Positions 32,784 to 41,606 of a stretch of 64,000 bases of DNA are shown here, piece after piece. The notes beneath the pieces were generated by a model. It was not told the origin of the DNA. It made no database searches and saw only the letters and a program-made list of their open reading frames with translations. The translations under genes and the position numbers were made by a program. This DNA is from Clostridium sp. Marseille-P3244. Its GTDB lineage: Bacteria; Bacillota; Clostridia; Lachnospirales; Lachnospiraceae. Where the stretch lies: positions 868,001 to 932,000 of the forward strand of contig NZ_LT635549.1 in assembly GCF_900120155.1 (NCBI RefSeq), given 5' to 3'. Every line of letters begins with the position of its first letter. Position 1 is the stretch's first letter.

Positions 32784-35318
32784 ATGAAAAGTATAAAATT
32801 GAGAGAGGATTTCTATTGGACAGGGATTATCGACGACAAACTGAGAGTATTTGACATTATCATGTATACAGAGTTTGGGACCACATATAACTCTTATGTG
32901 ATGAAAGCAGGAGATAAGACGGTACTTTTCGAGACAGCGAAGGCAAAATTTTTCGACGAGTACCTGGAAAAACTGCAGGAAGTCACAGATGTCCATAAAA
33001 TCGATTACCTTGTGGTGAGCCATACCGAGCCGGACCATGCCGGAAGTGTGGAGATGCTGCTGGATCAGAGTCCGCAGATGAAGATTATCGCGACCGGGTG
33101 CGCTCTTGGATTTTTAAAAGAGATCGTGAACCGTGACTTCGTAGGTATCCCGGTGAAAGACGAAGAAAAAATGACCATCGGCAACCGGACCCTTCACTTT
33201 ATGCTGGTGCCCAACCTGCACTGGCCGGATACGATGTATACATTTATCGAGGAAGAACAGATTCTTGTTACATGTGATTCTTTCGGTTCTCATTACTGCC
33301 TGCCGGAGGTAGTTTCTTCCGAGATTAAAAACGAGGCGGATTATCAGAGCGCTCTGAAATATTATTATGACTGCATCATCGGTCCTTTCAAGCCATTTAT
33401 GCTCAAAGCTCTGGACCGGGTGGAGAATATGGATATCTCCATGGTCTGTACCGGACACGGGCCCGTGCTGGTAGGAGATCGGATCAAGGCTGTGATGAAA
33501 CAGTACAGAGAATGGTCCACTGTGGTGAACCCCAACCAGAAAAAGACAGTTATCATCCCTTATGTAAGCGCTTATGGATATACAAAGACGCTGGCGGAGA
33601 AGATCGCGGAAGGGGTCAAAGACAGCGGAGATGTAGATGTGCGGTCTTATGATATGGTGGAAGCCGACGTGGCAAAAGTCAATGAAGAGCTTCTCTTTGC
33701 AGACGGAATCCTTCTTGGAACTCCGACAATCGTCGGGGAGGCCCTGAAGCCTGTCTGGGATCTGACGCTGGCCATGTTTCCCGGAACTCACGGCGGGAAA
33801 TACGCCGGAGCTTTCGGTAGTTATGGGTGGAGCGGAGAGGGAGTTCCCCATATCACAGAACGCCTGAAACAGCTGAAAATGAAAGTCTCAGAGGGCTTCC
33901 GCGTCCGGTTCAAACCGTCGGAGGCAGATCTTGTGAGCGCATATGAATATGGTTATCAGTTCGGCTGCCTTGTGCAGGATAAAGAGCCTGTTAAACCGAA
34001 GAAAAAGGGCTCAAAGAGCCTCGTGAAATGTCTGGTGTGCGGAGAGATCTTTGACGCGTCTCTGGATATCTGTCCGGTATGCGGAGTGGGACGGGAAAAC
34101 TTCGTGCCTGTTGAAGTGGAAGAAAGCGGATTTATGAATAATACGGAGGAATATTATGTAATCCTGGGAAATGGCGCGGCCGGGTTCAATGCGGCGAAAG
34201 CGATCCGGGAGAGGGATAAGACAGGCGCTGTTGTCCTGATCTCCAATGAACCATATCCGTCCTACAACCGTCCCATGCTGACGAAATCCATCGTAGCGGG
34301 ACTTAGCGCGGAACAGATCGCCATCGAGGGGCCGTCCTGGTATGAAGAAAACCAGGTTTACCAGATGCTTGGAAAGCAGATCGAGTCCATTGATACAGAT
34401 GCGAAGGAAGTCCTTCTGACCAGTGGGGAAAAAGTGCATTATACGAAACTCATCTATGCCCTTGGCAGCGAGTGTTTTATTCCGCCGATCCAGGGCAGTG
34501 ATCTTCCGGAAGTGGCAGCGATCCGCAGACTCTCTGATGTGGAGAAGGTGGAAGGCCTTATGGAAAACGCGTCAAAGGCGGTTGTGATCGGCGGCGGCGT
34601 CCTGGGTCTGGAAGCGGCATGGGAACTGAAAAAAGCCGGGCTTGACGTGCAGGTGCTGGAGGCGGCGCCGGTGCTTATGGGAAGGCAGCTGGATGCCGGT
34701 TCTGCTGAGATTCTCAAAGAGACGGCGTCAGAGAGAGGAATCCAGATCCATACAGGCGTGACTGTGGAAGCAATTGAAGGAACCGACCATGTTTCTGGTG
34801 TGCGGCTGGCGGATGGAAAAGTAATCCCGGCAGAAGTGGTTATTATTTCCGCCGGAGTGAGAGCCAACACTTCCATCGCTCAGGATATCGGGCTGGAGAT
34901 CGGACGGGCTGTAAAAGTAAACAGCCGGATGGAGACCTCTGCCGCAGGGATCTATGCCTGTGGAGACTGCGCGGAATATGATGGGGCGAATTATGCGATC
35001 TGGCCGGAAGCTGTGGAGCAGGGCAGGATTGCCGGAGCAAACGCGGCCGGAGAAGGGATGGAGTATGAGCCGGTGCCGGCGGCGCTTACTTTCCACGGAA
35101 TGAATACAGCGCTGTTCGCAGCCGGTGACAACGGTAAAAATCCAAATCTGCTGTACAAAACTGTTGAGTTCAGGGATATGGGCAAAGGGCAGTATCGGAA
35201 ATATTATTTCCTCAACAACAGGCTGTCTGGTGTGATCCTGATAGGAGATCTTTCAGAAATGGCTAAGATGACCGAGGCACTGCAGAAACATGCGCCGTAT
35301 CAGGAAGTAATCGTATAA
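32784..35318 (+). CDS. Flavodiiron protein fused to rubredoxin and NADH:rubredoxin oxidoreductase
   Basis: An 844-residue cytoplasmic enzyme that should reduce O2 to water (or NO to N2O) with NAD(P)H. Order: metallo-beta-lactamase diiron domain (1-250; HTEPDHAGS, LHWPDTMY, DSFGSHYC, TGHGPVL), flavodoxin domain (250-400; IPYVSAYGYTKTLAEK), rubredoxin-like Fe site (about 410-445; CLVCG and CPVCG) and FAD/NAD reductase (450-844; VILGNGAAGFNAAKAI, YACGDCAEYDG). The whole electron chain is in one polypeptide, as in class-F flavodiiron proteins. GGAGGAAGAT precedes the start. Likely oxygen-defence function. Confidence 0.94.
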   Translation: MKSIKLREDFYWTGIIDDKLRVFDIIMYTEFGTTYNSYVMKAGDKTVLFETAKAKFFDEYLEKLQEVTDVHKIDYLVVSHTEPDHAGSVEMLLDQSPQMKIIATGCALGFLKEIVNRDFVGIPVKDEEKMTIGNRTLHFMLVPNLHWPDTMYTFIEEEQILVTCDSFGSHYCLPEVVSSEIKNEADYQSALKYYYDCIIGPFKPFMLKALDRVENMDISMVCTGHGPVLVGDRIKAVMKQYREWSTVVNPNQKKTVIIPYVSAYGYTKTLAEKIAEGVKDSGDVDVRSYDMVEADVAKVNEELLFADGILLGTPTIVGEALKPVWDLTLAMFPGTHGGKYAGAFGSYGWSGEGVPHITERLKQLKMKVSEGFRVRFKPSEADLVSAYEYGYQFGCLVQDKEPVKPKKKGSKSLVKCLVCGEIFDASLDICPVCGVGRENFVPVEVEESGFMNNTEEYYVILGNGAAGFNAAKAIRERDKTGAVVLISNEPYPSYNRPMLTKSIVAGLSAEQIAIEGPSWYEENQVYQMLGKQIESIDTDAKEVLLTSGEKVHYTKLIYALGSECFIPPIQGSDLPEVAAIRRLSDVEKVEGLMENASKAVVIGGGVLGLEAAWELKKAGLDVQVLEAAPVLMGRQLDAGSAEILKETASERGIQIHTGVTVEAIEGTDHVSGVRLADGKVIPAEVVIISAGVRANTSIAQDIGLEIGRAVKVNSRMETSAAGIYACGDCAEYDGANYAIWPEAVEQGRIAGANAAGEGMEYEPVPAALTFHGMNTALFAAGDNGKNPNLLYKTVEFRDMGKGQYRKYYFLNNRLSGVILIGDLSEMAKMTEALQKHAPYQEVIV

Positions 35319-35322
35319 GGTC

Positions 35323-36651
35323 ATGGCGTATAGTATTTATCAACTGCTGTGGATATTTTTCTTTTATTCCTTCATCGGATGGTGCGGAGAGGCTGTGCAG
35401 GCCGCTGTCCACAGGCATAAGTTTGTAAACCGGGGATTTGTCAGCGGCCCACTGTGTCCGGTCTATGGATTCGGCGCGGTGGCCGTGGCTGTTTTCCTTC
35501 CTGAACTGGAGGATAACCTGTTCTTCCTGTTCCTGGGCGGACTGATCGTAACTACCTTTGTAGAATATTTGACCGGGCGTGTTCTGGAACTGATTTTTCA
35601 TAAAAAGTGGTGGGACTATTCGGATCAGCGATTCCAGATCGACGGGTATGTGTGCCTGAAGACTTCTTTTCTATGGGGTCTGGGATCTGTATTGATGATC
35701 TGTGTACTGGATCCGGTCCTCTTAAGGCTGATAGGGTTGATCCCGCGGCTGATCGGTGAGATCCTGCTGTGGGTGGCCGGGATCCTGCTCGTGATCGACG
35801 CGGCAGGTTCCGGATTTGCGGTCCTCGGATTAAAAAGGAAAGAAGGGCGGATCAGCCAGATCACAGAAGAGCTCCATCGGACCTCAAAAGTGCTGGAAAA
35901 TGCTCTGACCCGCAGGATCCAGCGCCGTATGGTGGGAGCATTTCCCAATATCGGGGAAGGGACTCCTGTAAAAAAAGAAGAAAAAAAGAAAGAAATATTC
36001 GCGGCGGGATGCGGCTTTTTTAAACTGGCAAGTCTGTTCATCATCGGCGCCTTTCTGGGAGATATCGTAGAGACGGTGTTCTGTCTGGTGACAACAGGGC
36101 GTTTGATGAGCAGGAGCAGTCTGGTATTTGGTCCGTTCAGTATCGTCTGGGGACTTGCCTGCGCGCTGCTTACATGGATCCTGTACCGATACCGGGACAG
36201 GAGCGACCGGTATATATTCATTTTTGGCACAGTGCTCGGAGGAGCGTACGAATACATATGCAGCGTGTTTACAGAGATTGCCTTCGGAACCGTTTTCTGG
36301 GATTACAGTGAGATCCCGTTTAATCTGGGTGGAAGGATTAATCTGCTGTACTGTTTCTTCTGGGGAATTGCCGCTGTTGTCTGGATGAAGGGAATCTATC
36401 CGTTTCTCTCACATCATCTGGAGAAAATTCCGGCTCGGGCCGGAAAGACCATCTGCACGGCACTGGTGGTTTTTCTTGCCGCAGATATGCTGATCTCGGG
36501 GATGGCTCTGAACAGATACTCGGAAAGACAGTCGGGAAATCCGGAGCATACGGCGATCGGTGAAGCGCTGGATGCATATTTCCCTGATGAATTTATCGAA
36601 CAGAGATACGAGAATCTGAAGCTGACCGGGACTGCAGGAAATAGAAGGTAA
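35323..36651 (+). CDS. Membrane protein with two tandem PF06541-type domains
   Basis: A 442-residue protein, apparently an internal duplication. The first copy (1-170) has FFYSFIGWCGEAVQAA, RGFVSGPLCPVYGFGA and VEYLTGRVLELIFHKKWWDY. The second copy (about 225-380) has IIGAFLGDIVETVF, SRSSLVFGPFSIVWG and YEYICSVFTEIAFGTVFWDY. A Lys-rich linker joins them. It follows the flavodiiron gene by four bases, so it is in the same operon. Function unknown. Confidence 0.85.
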   Translation: MAYSIYQLLWIFFFYSFIGWCGEAVQAAVHRHKFVNRGFVSGPLCPVYGFGAVAVAVFLPELEDNLFFLFLGGLIVTTFVEYLTGRVLELIFHKKWWDYSDQRFQIDGYVCLKTSFLWGLGSVLMICVLDPVLLRLIGLIPRLIGEILLWVAGILLVIDAAGSGFAVLGLKRKEGRISQITEELHRTSKVLENALTRRIQRRMVGAFPNIGEGTPVKKEEKKKEIFAAGCGFFKLASLFIIGAFLGDIVETVFCLVTTGRLMSRSSLVFGPFSIVWGLACALLTWILYRYRDRSDRYIFIFGTVLGGAYEYICSVFTEIAFGTVFWDYSEIPFNLGGRINLLYCFFWGIAAVVWMKGIYPFLSHHLEKIPARAGKTICTALVVFLAADMLISGMALNRYSERQSGNPEHTAIGEALDAYFPDEFIEQRYENLKLTGTAGNRR

Positions 36652-36693
36652 GATAAAGGGCGAGAAACAAGAGAAAGAAAATCGGGAAAAAAC

Positions 36694-36722
36694 TTGCATT
36701 TTACGGGAACATGTGGTAAGAT
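36694..36722 (+). promoter_or_regulatory. Promoter of tRNA-Gly
   Basis: TTGCAT, 17 bases, TAAGAT, ending 21 bases before the tRNA 5' end. Confidence 0.7.
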
Positions 36723-36743
36723 ATCACTCGTGTCAGAGATGAT

Positions 36744-36814
36744 GCGGGTGTAGTTCAATGGTAGAACACCAGCCTTCCAAGCTGGATACGTGGGTTCGAT
36801 TCCCATCACCCGCT
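36744..36814 (+). tRNA. tRNA-Gly (anticodon TCC), copy 1
   Basis: 71 bases: acceptor GCGGGTG/CACCCGC, anticodon stem CCAGC/GCTGG with loop CTTCCAA, T-loop TTCGATT. CCA is not encoded. Identical base for base to the copy at 47112. Confidence 0.97.
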
Positions 36815-36865
36815 CTATTTTTTTACCATTTACCCCAAAACTGTACGGTGGATAAGGAGGATGAG

Positions 36866-37537
36866 ATGAATTTTTTAGAGGAGCGGATCTTAAAAGATGG
36901 TATCGTAAAAGAAGGAAATGTACTTAAAGTGGACAGTTTTCTCAATCACCAGATGGACATTGATCTGCTGGATGAAATGGGAGCTGAGTTTAAGAGGCGT
37001 TTTGAAGGAAAGCCGATCAACAAGATCCTGACGATAGAGGCGTCCGGCATCGGCATTGCATGTATCACCGCACAGCATTTTGATGTTCCCGTTGTATTTG
37101 CTAAGAAGTCTGAGAGCATCAACCTTGACGGTGATATGTATGTCGCAGAGGTGGAGTCTTTTACGCACAAATGCAAGAATCATGTGATCGTGGCTCAGAA
37201 ATTTCTGACACCTAAAGATCATGTACTTATTATCGATGATTTTCTGGCAAACGGCTGCGCTCTTCAGGGGCTCATCCAGATCGTGCAGTCATCGGGAGCT
37301 ACGGTGGAAGGAATCGGGATCGCCATTGAAAAAGGATTTCAGCCGGGCGGGCAGATCATCCGAAATCTGGGATTTCAGCTGGAATCATTAGCTATCGTAG
37401 ACGGAATGGACGCGTCTACCGGACAGATCTGGTTCCGGGAACAGCCGGCGGCAGACAGAGACAAAGCAGAATCCCGGGAAGAGACAACAGCAGAAAAAAC
37501 CTGTGGAGATTTCTGCAGGAGTTCGACACTTGACTGA
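36866..37537 (+). CDS. xpt: Xanthine phosphoribosyltransferase with C-terminal extension
   Basis: A 223-residue purine-salvage enzyme making XMP from xanthine and PRPP. The PRPP loop is [16 protein letters not shown] near residue 125, and N-terminal [20 protein letters not shown] matches Xpt. Usual length is about 190; here a hydrophilic extension ([15 protein letters not shown]) adds about 30 residues. ATG 36866 has AAGGAGG five bases upstream. The end overlaps the HAD gene. No purine riboswitch precedes it, as only about 50 bases separate it from tRNA-Gly. Confidence 0.92.
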   Translation: MNFLEERILKDGIVKEGNVLKVDSFLNHQMDIDLLDEMGAEFKRRFEGKPINKILTIEASGIGIACITAQHFDVPVVFAKKSESINLDGDMYVAEVESFTHKCKNHVIVAQKFLTPKDHVLIIDDFLANGCALQGLIQIVQSSGATVEGIGIAIEKGFQPGGQIIRNLGFQLESLAIVDGMDASTGQIWFREQPAADRDKAESREETTAEKTCGDFCRSSTLD

Positions 37538-38213
37538 AAAAAGACCAGTCTCTGTAAAGGGGCTGGTTTTTGATATGGACGGTCTTCTTCTGGATTCCGA
37601 AAGACTGGTAAAGCGCTCCTGGGATCATGTGGGAAATCTGCTGGGGTATAAAGAGTTTGGGAATCACATTTATAATACTGTGGGGTTTAATCTGAAACGG
37701 AGAACAGAATATTTCAGAACCCATGTGGATCCGGATTTCCCGATGGATTTCTTTGCGGACGCAACAAGAAAAAAGTATCATCAGATAGCAGAATCAGAAG
37801 GAGTGGACGTCAAACCCGGCGCAAGAGAACTTCTTGAATGGGCGAAAAACCAGGGGTATCGGCTCGGACTGGCGACTTCCTCCAGAAAGATTCATGCAGA
37901 ACAGTCCTTAAAACGTGCGGGACTGTACGGGTATTTTCATGGAATGGTGTTTGGGGATACTGTAAATGAAGGGAAACCTTCTCCTGAGATTTATCTGAAG
38001 GCATGCCGTGCCATTCATACAGAGCCTCAACATGCCGTTGCTCTGGAGGATGCCCCGTCCGGGGTGGTGTCTGCCTCAGCGGCCGGTATGCGTGTCATTG
38101 TGGTGCCAGATCTGGTAGAACCTCCGGAAGAATTATATGACAGAATATGGTACAGACTTGACAGTCTCAAAGAAGTAATTTCTATTTTGGAAAATCTGAG
38201 TTTGTCAGGTTGA
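37530..38213 (+). CDS. HAD-superfamily phosphatase/phosphoglucomutase-like hydrolase
   Basis: A 227-residue HAD subfamily-I protein. Motif [15 protein letters not shown], motif II LATSSRK, motif III lysine in [10 protein letters not shown], motif [14 protein letters not shown]. Such proteins are beta-phosphoglucomutases or sugar-phosphate phosphatases. TTG 37530 with GCAGGAG upstream is the best start, overlapping xpt by eight bases; GTG 37503 is an alternative. The stop codon TGA is the first three bases of a 408-bp inverted-repeat element. Confidence 0.85.
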   Translation: MTEKRPVSVKGLVFDMDGLLLDSERLVKRSWDHVGNLLGYKEFGNHIYNTVGFNLKRRTEYFRTHVDPDFPMDFFADATRKKYHQIAESEGVDVKPGARELLEWAKNQGYRLGLATSSRKIHAEQSLKRAGLYGYFHGMVFGDTVNEGKPSPEIYLKACRAIHTEPQHAVALEDAPSGVVSASAAGMRVIVVPDLVEPPEELYDRIWYRLDSLKEVISILENLSLSG

Positions 38214-38618
38214 TGGATGTGGCCGCCGGGAAGAAAGAGGATATCCATCTCGGGCACGCTTTCGCTCGGGGCTGCAACGCAGCGGCACATAGGGGCGCAA
38301 AGGACGCGCCCCAAATGCCGGCGTTGCTGCACGGCCCTCGATGGACACCTCTCCCTTTCCCTGCTTAACATCCCCTCCCCTCAGCAATCTCGCAATTTAA
38401 AAGTGATTGTGAAAGCGGAATGTTATCGACTGTATAGTCTGCTTTCGAAGTTTGCTACGGGGGATGAATCATGACACCGGAGTGGATGGATAAAGTTTAG
38501 AGTAGAGAAAGAACAGTGATCGGAAGAACCTTTCTGCGGCCGCAGAATACGTTTTTTCGATACCAGCTTTTTCTATTCCCTAAACTTTATCCATCCCCTC
38601 CGGCGGCCACATCCATCA
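38211..38618. repeat. 408-bp nested inverted-repeat element between two convergent stop codons
   Basis: Outer arms 38211-38229 and 38600-38618 are perfect 19-bp inverted repeats (TGATGGATGTGGCCGCCGG). Inner perfect 17-bp arms lie at 38484-38500 and 38580-38596 (GGATGGATAAAGTTTAG), enclosing the palindrome TTCTGCGGCCGCAGAA at 38532-38547. The left third (about 38230-38366) folds as a long imperfect hairpin. The element provides TGA stops for both flanking genes. No credible gene is inside. Confidence 0.85.
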
Positions 38619-39890
38619 CCTCGGCAAACTCAGATTATACGCAACGACTCCCTGGCATATGGTCATTTGGACTCTTCCATACAGTTCCCATCCGGTGAAA
38701 GGTGTATTAGATGACAGGGAAGCATAGGTCTGAGGAGTCCATTTTTCTTCCGGATCGAACAGGACCAGATCGGCAGGCGCACCCTCCGTGATCCGGCCGG
38801 CCGGAAGATGATACAGACTGGCGGGATTCACTGTCATTTTTTCAAGAAGCTGCATAAGCGACAGATGCCCTGGCCGGACCAGAGAGGTAATCCCGAGAGC
38901 AAGGGATGTCTCCAGACCTGTTATGCCGCTTGGAGATGCGGTAATGGAGCGGTCTTTTTCTTCTTTGCTGTGAGGCGCGTGGTCCGTTGCAATGATGTCT
39001 ATGGTTCCGTCCGCCAGTCCCCGTATGATTTCCAGGCGGTCTTTTTCTGTACGCAGCGGAGGATTCATTTTCGCAAGAGTTCCGTATTTGAGAACCGCCT
39101 TATCGGTCAGTGTAAAGTGATGAGGGGTAGCCTCTGCATGGATTTTGGCTCCCAGTGATTTGAACATCCGTACCAGCTGCACAGAACGGCCGGAACTGAT
39201 GTGCTGGATGACAACATGGGCGCCGGTATCCAGGGCAAGCATACAGTCTCTTGCCACCAGCGATTCTTCAGCAATGGAAGGAGAACCGTAAATACCCAGT
39301 TCCTCTGAGACCGGACCGTGATTGATCCCGTTATTTTTGATAAAGGCCGGGTCTTCTTCATGGAGGCTGAGAGGGACATTCAGTTCTTTTGCGGCTTTCA
39401 TGGCCTGTCGCAGAAACGCGGCGTCGCGCAGAGGAATTCCGTCGTCTGTAAAACCACAGGCCCCTGCTGCTTTGAGACTTTCCATATCTGTCATCTCTTC
39501 CCCCTTGAGGGAGCGGGACACGGACGCGGCCTGATAAATATGGATTTTTTCATCTGCGGCCCGCTTCAGAATATTTTCAAGGACGGGAATGCTGTCCACT
39601 ACAGGTGAGGTGTTGGCCATACAGATGACAGAAGTAAAACCACCCTTTGCCGCGGCAAGGGATCCGGTGTGAAGTGTTTCTTTGTAGGTGAATCCCGGGT
39701 CCCGGAAATGGACATGGGTGTCGATCAGGCCGGGGGAGACTGTCAGCCCCTGTGCGTCAATGACTTTTTCTGAAGGGACAGCCGGGATATCCGGAGAGAT
39801 CAACTGTATCATACCGTCTTCGATGCGGATATCAGATTTATAAGATCTATGTGTCGCAGGATCTGCGATAATCCCATTTTTGATAAGCAT
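38616..39890 (-). CDS. pyrC: Dihydroorotase
   Basis: A 424-residue zinc amidohydrolase of pyrimidine synthesis, forming dihydroorotate from carbamoyl aspartate. Metal-binding HVHFRDPG (about residue 59) and the catalytic Asp in DIIATDHAPHS (about 305) are present. The length fits the class-I enzymes. The start has AGGAGGTATTT upstream on the minus strand. The stop TGA lies in the inverted-repeat arm. No other pyr genes are in the window, so it stands alone here. Confidence 0.94.
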   Translation of the reverse strand: MLIKNGIIADPATHRSYKSDIRIEDGMIQLISPDIPAVPSEKVIDAQGLTVSPGLIDTHVHFRDPGFTYKETLHTGSLAAAKGGFTSVICMANTSPVVDSIPVLENILKRAADEKIHIYQAASVSRSLKGEEMTDMESLKAAGACGFTDDGIPLRDAAFLRQAMKAAKELNVPLSLHEEDPAFIKNNGINHGPVSEELGIYGSPSIAEESLVARDCMLALDTGAHVVIQHISSGRSVQLVRMFKSLGAKIHAEATPHHFTLTDKAVLKYGTLAKMNPPLRTEKDRLEIIRGLADGTIDIIATDHAPHSKEEKDRSITASPSGITGLETSLALGITSLVRPGHLSLMQLLEKMTVNPASLYHLPAGRITEGAPADLVLFDPEEKWTPQTYASLSSNTPFTGWELYGRVQMTICQGVVAYNLSLPR

Positions 39891-40018
39891 AAATACCTCC
39901 TGAACAGATGTGCTGAGAGTTCATTTTATTGTTTTAGTATACCTTATGGATGCTGACGTTGACAAGGTATGTAGTGACAGAAAACCTGAAACGCAAAGGA
40001 GGTCATAGATATAAAAAT

Positions 40019-40062
40019 GCCGGGAGAACAGCCGCCATTGCAGGACAGGCTGTCCTCCCGGC
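40019..40062 (-). terminator. Terminator of the phosphofructokinase gene
   Basis: GCCGGGAGAACAGCC (40019-40033) pairs with 40048-40062 at 14 of 15 positions. On the minus strand it is followed by ATTTTTATA. The remaining space between the two minus-strand genes (39891-40154) holds no other feature I can support. Confidence 0.75.
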
Positions 40063-40154
40063 AGACATCCGGGCGTTCTGCAGTATCTCCGAACCGGCCG
40101 AAAAGGCTTCGGATGACAGATCCGGCCAGGCCGGTTTCCTGTACGGATACAGGG

Positions 40155-41387
40155 TCAGATCTGGCGGTAGAGATGACGCGGTATACCGTCGACCATTACA
40201 GGAGATACATCGCCCTGGATGAGCGGGCGTACATAGCTGACGAACTCGTCGGTCACATAGGAACCGTCTTTTGTGACCCATTCGCGGGGCACCAGTTTTT
40301 CGTCATTGGCAATCTTGTGAACATCTTTTACTTCTGTTCCGCTCTGATACGGATCATCTGAAAGCCGCTGCAGGACAACCATCTTGCCGGAATCTCCTTC
40401 GTCCGCGGCTTTGACCGCCGCTCCGCCTACCTGGTATGCTTCCAGGATATCCACGCGGGAAGCGCAATGGGACGCGGAGCGCTGAAGAGAACTCAGTTCA
40501 ATGGAACGTGTTTTACAGCCGATTTCCCCGGCAATATAGCTGGCCAGATAATTGGCTGTTCCGGAAAGCTGTTTGTGTCCGAACGCGTCTACAAAATCAA
40601 TGCTTTGTCCCAGCTCGCAGACATAGCGGCCGTCCGCCAGGCGTATTCCCTCTGATACTGCGACTACAACAGAAGGCTTTTTGGCGAGGAGCTTTTTAAC
40701 TTTGGCTCCAAAAGCCTCAATGTCAAAAGGAAGTTCGGGAAGATAGATCAGATCCGGACCGGCACAGTCCTCGCCTTTTGCCAGAGCTGCCGCGCCGGTA
40801 AGCCATCCGGCATTCCGTCCCATGATTTCTACAATGGAAACAAGCCCTTTTTCGTATTCCAGACAGAAGCTGTCACGGATGATTTCTTTCACAGATGTTC
40901 CGATATATTTTGCGGCGCTGCCGTATCCCGGAGTGTGGTCCGTCAGTGCCAGGTCATTGTCTATGGTTTTGGGGCATCCGATAAAACGGGTTGGATGACC
41001 GGTGACAATCGCATAGTCCGAAAGCTTTTTGATCGTATCCATAGAATCATTTCCACCGATATAGATAAAAGCTTCTATGTTCAGTTTGTCCAGGATGGCA
41101 AAAATCTTTTCATAGACTTCTCTGTTTTCATGGATTTCAGGCAGTTTGAAGCGGCATGAGCCCAAAAACGCTGCCGGTGTTCTTTTTAAAAGCTCAGCGT
41201 CAAGTTCATTTGTAATATACTCAGACAGGTCGATATAGCGTTCCTGCATCAGGCCCTGGATGCCGTGCAGCATTCCGTATACTTTCACGGCGCCGCGGTC
41301 CTTGGCTGTGCGATATACGCCCGCTAGACTTGAATTGATAGCCGCTGTGGGGCCGCCCGACTGTCCGACGATCACGTTTCCTTTCAT
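40155..41387 (-). CDS. pfp: 6-phosphofructokinase, probably pyrophosphate-dependent
   Basis: A 410-residue enzyme phosphorylating fructose 6-phosphate. NVIVGQSGGPTAAINSS is the nucleotide/PPi loop; the substrate motif is PKTIDNDLALTDHTPGYGSA with MGRNAGWLTGA. In place of the ATP-type GGDGS, YIGGNDSMDT has an Asp after GGN, the residue pattern linked to PPi use. AGGTACCTTAT precedes the start. An inverted repeat, TTTGAGAAGATGTTCTCAAA, lies about 31 bases upstream. Confidence 0.9.
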   Translation of the reverse strand: MKGNVIVGQSGGPTAAINSSLAGVYRTAKDRGAVKVYGMLHGIQGLMQERYIDLSEYITNELDAELLKRTPAAFLGSCRFKLPEIHENREVYEKIFAILDKLNIEAFIYIGGNDSMDTIKKLSDYAIVTGHPTRFIGCPKTIDNDLALTDHTPGYGSAAKYIGTSVKEIIRDSFCLEYEKGLVSIVEIMGRNAGWLTGAAALAKGEDCAGPDLIYLPELPFDIEAFGAKVKKLLAKKPSVVVAVSEGIRLADGRYVCELGQSIDFVDAFGHKQLSGTANYLASYIAGEIGCKTRSIELSSLQRSASHCASRVDILEAYQVGGAAVKAADEGDSGKMVVLQRLSDDPYQSGTEVKDVHKIANDEKLVPREWVTKDGSYVTDEFVSYVRPLIQGDVSPVMVDGIPRHLYRQI

Positions 41388-41417
41388 TATAAGGTACCTC
41401 CGTTCTGAAATGTTTAA

Positions 41418-41437
41418 TTTGAGAAGATGTTCTCAAA
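41418..41437 (-). promoter_or_regulatory. Operator-like palindrome upstream of pfp
   Basis: TTTGAGAA and TTCTCAAA are perfect inverted half-sites with a 4-base spacer. Placement between 31 and 50 bases before the pfp start suits a repressor site. The regulator is unknown. Confidence 0.55.
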
Positions 41438-41606
41438 AACGTTCATATTAACAGTTTAGTGCATAATAACAAATTTGTAAATGAAAAAATAAAATATATA
41501 TGCAAATTAACGAAAAAGATGAGAACCATGGGAAGCAGGCGAGAAAAATGGTATTATGATAAAAATAGTAGAACAGGTTCAATATTTGTTGTAAGAGAGG
41601 TGTCAA

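Noticed and set aside
36815..36865. Purine riboswitch before xpt
   Set aside because: Only about 50 bases separate tRNA-Gly from xpt, too few for the aptamer, and conserved loops are missing.
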